Positions 1 to 4,836 of a stretch of DNA of 9,334 bases are shown here, in pieces (position 1 is the stretch's first letter; each line of letters starts with the position of its first letter). The notes beneath the pieces were generated by a model. It made no database searches and was not told the DNA's origin. It was given only the letters and a program-made list of their open reading frames with translations. A program made the position numbers and the translations under genes. This DNA is from WHSM01 sp050701635. Its GTDB lineage: Bacteria > Actinomycetota > Actinomycetes > Mycobacteriales > Micromonosporaceae. Location of the stretch: NCBI GenBank assembly GCA_050701635.1, contig JBOGDF010000231.1, forward strand, positions 1 through 9,334. The letters are read 5' to 3'.

Positions 1-946
1 CGCTCGCGGACCCCTCGTCGGAGCCCGGGCCCGACCCGGCCAACCCCGGCGTGGTGTCCCGCTCCGGCTCCGGCGTCGACTGCAGCGGGATCGGCATCCC
101 GAGCGCCGGCAGCCCGGCGGCGGCCACCACATCGGCCGGGCTGGTCGCCGGCGGCGGCGTGGCGGCGTTGCTGCCCGCCTGCGGTGTGGCGAGCCAGTCC
201 CGCAGCTGCGCCGCGCTGGGCCGGTGAGCCGGGTGTACGGCGACCGCCCGCCGCAGGATCTCCAGCAGCACCGGCGGTACGCCGACCAGCTCCGGCAGCG
301 GCATCGCCCGTACCGTCGGATCGTCCTCGCCGCCCCAGGGCAGTACGCCGCCGAGCGCGAGGTAGAGGCAGCAGGCGAGGGCGTACACGTCGGCGGGTGG
401 ACCGACCACCGGTCCGGCACCGATCTCGCCGCGCGGGATGTGGTACTCCGGCGCCGCCAGCGGGCCGGACGCCATCGGGCGCACCAGCCCGGGTGCCGCG
501 GCGTCGAAGCCGACCAGCACCGGCCCCCCGTCGTCCCCGACGAAGATCGCCGACGGCCGGATCGCGAGGTGCACCAGACCGGCGGCGTGCACGGTGGCGA
601 GCCCGTCGGCCAGCCCTATGCCGATCTCGCGTACCAGCTGGTACGGCATCGGCCCGTGCCCGGAGAGCTGCTCGGCGAGGGTACGGCGTTTCCCGGTACG
701 CACCGCCACGTACGGGTGCCCCTGCACCACACCGTGGGTCACCACGTCGGCGATGTGCGGGTGCCGGGCGCACGCCACCAGCCGCTCCGCCCACCGGGTG
801 TACGCCTCCAGGTCGCCCGGATACATCGCCGCCACGGCGCTGACCAGCAACGCCGGCTCGCCGCCCAGGTCATGGGCGGCGTGCACCACGGCGACCGGGT
901 CCTCGCTGAGTTTCCCGATCAGCCGCAGCTCGCTCGGCACGTACAT
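1..946 (-). CDS. Serine/threonine pseudokinase-fold protein, C terminus beyond the window
   Basis: I translated this leftward frame by hand from ATG 946-944; it stays open to the window edge (315 codons). The order of elements is that of a Hanks-type kinase: N-lobe start LRLIGKL (about residues 7-13), catalytic-loop region VHLAIRPSAI (125-134), APEY (165-168), DVYAL (186-190) and HRPSA (241-245). The catalytic residues are gone. The glycine loop reads SEDPVA, the VAVK lysine position is serine (LLVSAV), HRDxKxxN is HLAIRPSA (Asp to Ala, Lys to Arg, Asn to Ala), and DFG is replaced by GFD (146-148). Structural motifs survive, so it probably folds and acts as a scaffold or sensor instead of phosphorylating. 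After about residue 255 comes a Pro/Ala/Ser/Thr-rich linker, as between kinase and membrane or sensor domains; what follows is outside the window. No clear Shine-Dalgarno precedes the ATG; GTG 976-974 is an alternative start. It is divergent from crp. Confidence 0.85.
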   Translation of the reverse strand, partial: MYVPSELRLIGKLSEDPVAVVHAAHDLGGEPALLVSAVAAMYPGDLEAYTRWAERLVACARHPHIADVVTHGVVQGHPYVAVRTGKRRTLAEQLSGHGPMPYQLVREIGIGLADGLATVHAAGLVHLAIRPSAIFVGDDGGPVLVGFDAAAPGLVRPMASGPLAAPEYHIPRGEIGAGPVVGPPADVYALACCLYLALGGVLPWGGEDDPTVRAMPLPELVGVPPVLLEILRRAVAVHPAHRPSAAQLRDWLATPQAGSNAATPPPATSPADVVAAAGLPALGMPIPLQSTPEPERDTTPGLAGSGPGSDEGSAS

Positions 947-958
947 GGGGCCGACTGT

Positions 959-996
959 AGTGGCTCGGTGCACCACCAGTGGCTCTGTGCACCACG
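959..996. repeat. 19-bp tandem direct repeat upstream of the pseudokinase gene
   Basis: Two head-to-tail copies, 959-977 and 978-996, match at 17 of 19 positions (differences at 967/986 and 977/996). Each has the core GTGCACCAC; the first contains the perfect 8-bp palindrome GGTGCACC (967-974). The block begins 13 bp upstream of the pseudokinase ATG. It could be a pair of regulator sites in the divergent promoter region, or simply a small duplication. No regulator can be assigned from the sequence. Confidence 0.6.
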
Positions 997-1037
997 CGCC
1001 GGCATGCTCCCGGAGCCGGTTGCCGACGCGTTATTCG

Positions 1038-1050
1038 ACACGGTGCGTGT
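1038..1050. promoter_or_regulatory. Small perfect palindrome ACACG-GTG-CGTGT between pseudokinase gene and crp
   Basis: Five-base arms are perfectly inverted around a 3-bp centre, 62 bp before the crp start. A possible -10 hexamer TAGACT lies at 1069-1074, with no convincing -35. The site is not a canonical Crp box (TGTGA-N6-TCACA). Function is unproven; it could be a repressor site for crp. Confidence 0.3.
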
Positions 1051-1112
1051 GTTTCGGGCCAGAGCGCATAGACTCGATCACGCCGTAGACCGGCCGTGGA
1101 AGGTGGTACGCG

Positions 1113-1787
1113 ATGGATGAAGTCCTTGCTCGCTGTGGCCTGTTCCAAGGGGTCGAACCCGAGGCAGCCGAGAACCTGGCGAAGCAGCTCGAGTACGTCG
1201 AGATCCGCAAGGGCGACACGCTGTTCACCGAGGGTGAGCCCGGGGACAGTCTCTACATCGTCATGTCCGGCAAACTCAAGGTCGGTCGGCGCGCCGCGGA
1301 CGGGCGTCAGAACCTGATCGCCGTGATGGGTCCCAGCGACATGGTCGGCGAGCTGTCGCTGTTCGATCCCGGTCCGCGTACCGCTACGTCCACGGCGGTC
1401 ACCGATACCCGGGTGGCGCGGCTGAAGAAGGCGGCGCTGCGCCCCTGGCTGCAGGATCGGCCCGAGATCGCCGAGCAGCTGCTGCGGGTGCTGGCGCGCC
1501 GGCTGCGGCGTACCAACGACGCGCTGGCGGACTTGATCTTCACCGACGTACCGGGCCGGGTGGCGAAGAGCCTGCTGCAGATGGCGAGCCGGTTCGGCAC
1601 CCGCGACGGCGGCGTACTGCGGGTCACCCACGACCTGACCCAGGAGGAGTTGGCGCAGCTGGTCGGCGCCTCCCGGGAGACCGTCAACAAGGCGCTCGCC
1701 GACTTCGCATCCCGCGGTTGGCTGCGGTTGGACGGCAAGAGCGTGATCATCCTGGACCCGGAGCGCCTAGCCCGCCGCGCCCGCTGA
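1113..1787 (+). CDS. crp: Crp/Fnr-family cAMP receptor-type transcriptional regulator
   Basis: This 224-aa protein is a full-length relative of mycobacterial Crp and corynebacterial GlxR, with the same length and near-colinear sequence. The cyclic-nucleotide-binding beta-roll covers about residues 10-120. Its phosphate-binding cassette reads GELSLFDPGPRT (79-90), with Glu80, Arg89 and Thr90 in place, and Thr134-Asn135 in the RRTND segment of helix C match adenine-contact positions known in mycobacterial Crp. The winged helix-turn-helix follows, with TQEELAQLVGASRETVNKAL (176-195) as turn and recognition helix. The ATG is set by GGAAGG (1098-1103), 9 nt upstream. By analogy it is a cytoplasmic global regulator that dimerises and binds TGTGA-type sites, here possibly with weak cAMP dependence as in mycobacteria (inference). 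Its stop codon overlaps the start of the next gene (TGATG). Confidence 0.95.
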   Translation: MDEVLARCGLFQGVEPEAAENLAKQLEYVEIRKGDTLFTEGEPGDSLYIVMSGKLKVGRRAADGRQNLIAVMGPSDMVGELSLFDPGPRTATSTAVTDTRVARLKKAALRPWLQDRPEIAEQLLRVLARRLRRTNDALADLIFTDVPGRVAKSLLQMASRFGTRDGGVLRVTHDLTQEELAQLVGASRETVNKALADFASRGWLRLDGKSVIILDPERLARRAR

Positions 1788-2203
1788 TGGCGGGGGGTTC
1801 GGGGCGGCGGGTGCTGCAGGCGCTGGTCGCGGTGATCGGCGCGGTCGCGGTGCTTACCGGGGTGGTGGAGGTCGTCTTCGGTTCGCGGCTGTTCACCGGC
1901 ACGGCGCCGGTGGTGGCCGACGTCGACAGCCAGTACCGGTTCTTCGCCAGCTTCTGGCTCGGCGCCGGCCTGGTCGCGCTGTGGGTGGTGCCGCGGATCG
2001 AGCCGGCCGCCGGCCCGTTGCGGCTGGTCATGGGGCTGATGTTCCTGGGCGGGTTGTCCCGGCTGGTGTCGTGGGTCATGGTGGGCGTACCGCAGCCGAT
2101 GATCATCACGCTGCTGGCGCTGGAGCTGGTCGTACCGCCGATCGTGGTGTTCTGGCAGTCCCGACTCGCCGCGGCATCTGAGGCCGCCTCGGCCCAGGTC
2201 TGA
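1787..2203 (+). CDS. DUF4345-type four-helix membrane protein
   Basis: The 138-aa product has four hydrophobic segments, at about residues 8-31, 52-69, 78-99 and 104-124, and a basic N terminus. The pattern DVDSQYRFFASFWLGAGL (45-62) followed by a V(V/L)PRIE stretch and a GGLSRL turn before the third helix end fits what I know of DUF4345, a family of small membrane proteins without assigned function. I chose ATG 1787 because it overlaps the crp stop as TGATG and begins right before helix 1; an in-frame ATG at 1718 would only add residues encoded within crp. The overlap suggests translational coupling to crp, but the role is unknown. Confidence 0.8.
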   Translation: MAGGSGRRVLQALVAVIGAVAVLTGVVEVVFGSRLFTGTAPVVADVDSQYRFFASFWLGAGLVALWVVPRIEPAAGPLRLVMGLMFLGGLSRLVSWVMVGVPQPMIITLLALELVVPPIVVFWQSRLAAASEAASAQV

Positions 2204-2243
2204 CGCCGCTCGGCGGTTTGACGCTGCTTGCGATCATCGCGGC

Positions 2244-3230
2244 GTGAGCTCCCAAGACTGGCCTCTGGTACGGCTGCGCCACGTCGCCCGACTGACGCCG
2301 CCGCAGCCGGGCGACGTCCTGGTGAACACCGCTCCCGGGCCGGACGGCGCCATGCTCGCGCTGTGGGCCAGCCCCGCGGCGAAGGCGGCGCTGACGGAGC
2401 GCATCACCGCACCGAACGGCGTACGGTATTCGCCCTCGGTCCTGCGGCGCCCGGTGGACGTACGGGTCGCGGCGCACCGCCCGGGCTCGGGCGGCTCGGG
2501 CGTGGGGTGGGCGGTGGAGATCCCGGAGCTGCGGATTCCGGCGTCGCACGTACAGGTGTTGCCGGGCGAGCGGGTGCTGCTCGCCGGGTCGCGGTGTGAC
2601 TGGCGCGCCCGCGGGCCGGACCAGAACGCCGCCATCTACGACGCCGACGGGGCGCCGGCACACAGCGGCACGCTCGGCGACGGCATCAACTCGCTCCTCA
2701 CTACCGCCGAGGGCCGGATCTGGGCCGGATACTTTGACGAGGGGATCTTCGGCAACCGCGGCTGGGGCCGCACCGGCCCTGCTCCGATCGGCGCTCCCGG
2801 CCTGGTCTGCTTCGATCAGCAGTTCCAGCCGGTGTGGGGCCTCAAAGACGGCGCCATGGCGGACTGCTACGCGCTGACGCTCGCCGGCGAGGACGCCTGG
2901 GCCTGCTACTACAGCAACTTCCCGGTCGTACGGGCGCGGCCGGACGCCGTACGGTCCTGGCACAACGGCGAGGCGGGCTACGCGTTGATGGTCCACACGC
3001 CGACCTCCCGAGTGGGCCTCTTCTCCGGGTACGGCCAGCAGAACCTCAACCGCCTGCTCGTCGGCCGACTCGGCGCGGACGCCGTCGAGTGGGAGCCGCC
3101 GCGCTGGGTGGTCCTGCCCGATGGCACCGAGCTGCCGTCCTCCAACGTCAGGTGCCACGGCTCGTCGCTGTACATCATCACCGACACCGCCGACTGGTAC
3201 GCGCTCGACCTCGCCGACCTGACCACCTGA
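2244..3230 (+). CDS. Protein of unknown function, probably beta-propeller-like, 328 aa
   Basis: I do not recognise a named family. No signal peptide or membrane segment is visible, so it is likely cytoplasmic. The sequence alternates short beta-like strands with Gly/Asp turns, for instance GRIWAGYFDEGIFGNRGWG, GLVCFDQQFQPVWGL, LYIITDTADWYALDLADL. Repeated aromatic and Asp-containing strand ends resemble propeller blades of the NHL/SMP-30 sort, without a diagnostic catalytic motif. The acidic-aromatic motif GYFDEGIFG lies near the middle. The GTG start 2244 lacks an obvious ribosome-binding site; ATG 2352 is an alternative, but residues 1-36 already contain strand-like sequence (GDVLVN) that looks part of the fold. 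It begins 40 nt after the DUF4345 gene on the same strand, so co-transcription with crp is possible. Coding is well supported by third-position GC bias; function is not. Confidence 0.75.
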   Translation: MSSQDWPLVRLRHVARLTPPQPGDVLVNTAPGPDGAMLALWASPAAKAALTERITAPNGVRYSPSVLRRPVDVRVAAHRPGSGGSGVGWAVEIPELRIPASHVQVLPGERVLLAGSRCDWRARGPDQNAAIYDADGAPAHSGTLGDGINSLLTTAEGRIWAGYFDEGIFGNRGWGRTGPAPIGAPGLVCFDQQFQPVWGLKDGAMADCYALTLAGEDAWACYYSNFPVVRARPDAVRSWHNGEAGYALMVHTPTSRVGLFSGYGQQNLNRLLVGRLGADAVEWEPPRWVVLPDGTELPSSNVRCHGSSLYIITDTADWYALDLADLTT

Positions 3231-3278
3231 CTGGTCCCGAGCGTCACTGAGTGTGATTGGTAACCGCACCGCCCGACA

Positions 3279-3323
3279 GTGTGAGAGATGTGAGAGCGCG
3301 GTGAGAGTGACACCGGCTAGAAG
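3279..3323 (+). promoter_or_regulatory. Candidate SARP operator and promoter of the lectin gene (three 11-bp-spaced heptamers)
   Basis: Heptamers GTGTGAG (3279-3285), GTGAGAG (3290-3296) and GTGAGAG (3301-3307) lie exactly 11 bp apart with 4-bp spacers. Ten bp further on is TAGAAG (3318-3323), a 4-of-6 match to TATAAT, with no good -35. SARP family regulators bind heptamer direct repeats at 11-bp periodicity overlapping a poor -35 and ending roughly 8 bp before the -10, so the layout fits. The second exact match to GTGAGAG at 3281-3287 (9-bp spacing) is an alternative register. An overlapping inverted repeat CGGTG-N7-CACCG (3299-3315) is a rival operator. No binding evidence exists. Confidence 0.45.
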
Positions 3324-3338
3324 TGAGGTCAACGGGGG

Positions 3339-3380
3339 GCACGGTCACGCCCTGTCGCCATTCCTGAGGCGTGACCGTGC
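3339..3380. promoter_or_regulatory. Perfect 13-bp inverted repeat in the predicted lectin 5' leader
   Basis: Arm GCACGGTCACGCC (3339-3351) is exactly complementary to GGCGTGACCGTGC (3368-3380) across a 16-nt loop. It lies about 51 nt before the lectin ATG and, if transcription starts near 3330, close to the 5' end of the mRNA. No T-run follows, so a simple terminator is unlikely. It could be a leader hairpin that stabilises the transcript, a structure controlling translation, or a DNA operator with widely spaced half-sites. Confidence 0.6.
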
Positions 3381-3431
3381 GACGTTCCGGACCTTTCCAG
3401 TGACGATCTTGACGACAGAGATTGGATACGC

Positions 3432-4682
3432 ATGCGACTCGGCAAGGCAGCACTGATCGTGGCCGCCGGATTCACGGCGGTCGCCGCGGGGGCGGTCGGC
3501 GTCGCCGCCGCCAGCAACACGGGCCACACCCCGGACCGCTCCGCCCAGAACGCTGCGGAGGCCGCCGGCGACACTGCCAAGACAGACACCAGACCCGGCG
3601 CTGGTACGCAGACCGACGGCGCGCCCGCCGCCGACCCGAAGGCCGGTACGGAGTCCGACTCCGGCGCCGAGAACACCAGCACCGGCGTGGTGCCGCCCGG
3701 CACCCGGCTGAAGGCCGGCGACTCGGTGAAGTCGTCCGACGGCAGGTACACGCTGCTGCAGCAGGACGACGGCAACCTGGTGCTCTACAACTCCTCGAAG
3801 CAGGCCACCTGGTCGACCCAGACCGGACGCAACGCGGGGGCGTACTCGCAGTTCCAGCCGGACGGCAACCTGGTGACGTACAGCAAGGGTGGGGTGGTGC
3901 TGTTCACCAGCGCGACCGAGGGCCGCGGCAAGCAGCTGGCGCTGCAGAACGACGGCAACCTGGTCATCTACAACGCCGACAACAAGGGCATCTGGGCCAG
4001 CAAGTCCCAGGTGGTCACGCTCTACCCGGGCCAGCGGCTGCGGCCGGGCCAGACCCGTACGTCCGCCGACGGCCGCTACCTGCTCGCGATGCAGGGCGAC
4101 GGCAACCTGGTGCTCTACAACGCCAGCAAGACCCCGGTGTGGTCCAGCCAGACCGGCGGCCGCTCCGGCGCCTGGCTGAGCAACGAGGGCAACGGCAACC
4201 TGGTGCTCCGCAGCTCCGGCGGTACGGTGCTGTGGCAGTCCGCCACCGACGGCAACGACCGGGCGAAGTTCGTGGTCCAGAACGACGGCAACGCGGTGGT
4301 CTACCGTCCCGACGGTACGGCGGTGTGGGGTACGCGTACCCACAAGCACATGCTGACGCCGGGCCAGACCATGTACCGCGACCAGTACCGGCGCTCGCAG
4401 AACGGCGCGTACACCCTGGTAATGCAGGCCGACGGCAACCTGGTGGTCTACAACTCCGCCAAGCGCGCCATCTGGTCGACCAGGACCGGCGGTCACTCCG
4501 GCGCCCGGGTCAGCCTGCAGCGGGACGGCAACCTGGTGCTGCGCAGCTCCAGCGGCACCCCGCTGTGGTCGACCAAGACCGGTGGCCGCAGCGCCAGCGG
4601 CCTGCACATGCAGAGCGACGGCAACCTGGTGCTGAAGGACGTCAACAACCGCGTGATCTGGGCCAGCAACACCGGCAGCTGA
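3432..4682 (+). CDS. Secreted bulb-type (beta-prism II) mannose-binding-like lectin, three domains
   Basis: The 416-aa product starts with a typical export signal: basic MRLGK, a hydrophobic Ala/Val stretch (6-26) and a likely cleavage after AAA near residue 27. A disordered Thr/Asp/Ala/Pro linker (about 28-88) follows. Then come three beta-prism II domains (about 88-192, 193-303, 304-416), each with three copies of the QxDxNxVxY mannose-site motif. Copies at 111, 142, 172, 221, 283 and 332 are intact. Those at 252 (EGNGNLVLR), 363 (QRDGNLVLR) and 394 (QSDGNLVLK) have lost the Tyr, and the first of these also Gln and Asp. I see no LPXTG sorting signal or C-terminal helix, so it is probably released or retained by glycan binding. 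The family binds mannose and related glycans; the target here is unknown. No strong Shine-Dalgarno precedes the ATG, but the signal peptide fixes this start. It has its own candidate promoter and converges on the SARP operon. Confidence 0.93.
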   Translation: MRLGKAALIVAAGFTAVAAGAVGVAAASNTGHTPDRSAQNAAEAAGDTAKTDTRPGAGTQTDGAPAADPKAGTESDSGAENTSTGVVPPGTRLKAGDSVKSSDGRYTLLQQDDGNLVLYNSSKQATWSTQTGRNAGAYSQFQPDGNLVTYSKGGVVLFTSATEGRGKQLALQNDGNLVIYNADNKGIWASKSQVVTLYPGQRLRPGQTRTSADGRYLLAMQGDGNLVLYNASKTPVWSSQTGGRSGAWLSNEGNGNLVLRSSGGTVLWQSATDGNDRAKFVVQNDGNAVVYRPDGTAVWGTRTHKHMLTPGQTMYRDQYRRSQNGAYTLVMQADGNLVVYNSAKRAIWSTRTGGHSGARVSLQRDGNLVLRSSSGTPLWSTKTGGRSASGLHMQSDGNLVLKDVNNRVIWASNTGS

Positions 4683-4689
4683 CACGCAC

Positions 4690-4765
4690 TGTGTTCCGTG
4701 TGGTGGGTGGCCTGACCACGGAGGCCGACGGCCGATCGGTCAGGTCACTCGCCACACGGAACACA
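4690..4765 (+). terminator. 28-bp stem-loop after the lectin gene
   Basis: Arms 4690-4717 and 4738-4765 pair over 28 bp around a 20-nt loop, starting 7 nt after the lectin stop. Twenty-five pairs are Watson-Crick; the other three are G-U wobbles only in the rightward RNA and would be A-C mismatches in the leftward RNA. The loop holds a further GGCC-GAC-GGCC mini-stem. No U-run follows, as is common for actinobacterial terminators. It probably ends or protects the lectin mRNA. Confidence 0.75.
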
Positions 4766-4772
4766 ACATAAA

Positions 4773-4809
4773 CGGACCCTGGAGACCGCCTCCCGGTCTC
4801 CAGGGTCCG
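4773..4809 (-). terminator. 16-bp perfect hairpin terminator of the SARP operon, possibly bidirectional
   Basis: Arms 4773-4788 and 4794-4809 are perfectly complementary with a 5-nt loop. Read leftward, the stem follows the SARP stop codon by 27 nt and is followed by a U-rich tail (TTTATGTTGTGTT), the form of an intrinsic terminator. Rightward it is followed by only ACCCTTTCC, so it may also back up the lectin terminator. Confidence 0.75.
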
Positions 4810-4836
4810 ACCCTTTCCGGAAGGCCGCGGCCCCAG

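Noticed and set aside
184..1120. Long rightward open frames opposite the pseudokinase gene
   Set aside because: They have no family motifs and are Arg/Pro/His-rich, and the opposite strand encodes a recognisable kinase fold with correct codon bias.
2204..2219. Small hairpin CGCC-GCTC-GGCG followed by GTTT after the DUF4345 gene
   Set aside because: A 4-bp stem is too weak to call a terminator in such GC-rich DNA.
3252..3267. TGTGA half-site resembling a Crp box before the lectin gene
   Set aside because: The second half (ACCGC) does not match TCACA, so only a half-site is present.
2106..3332. A 408-codon leftward frame opposite the unknown-function gene
   Set aside because: The composition is typical of an antisense frame. 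The rightward frame has better third-position GC bias and sensible strand-turn structure, although its family is unknown.
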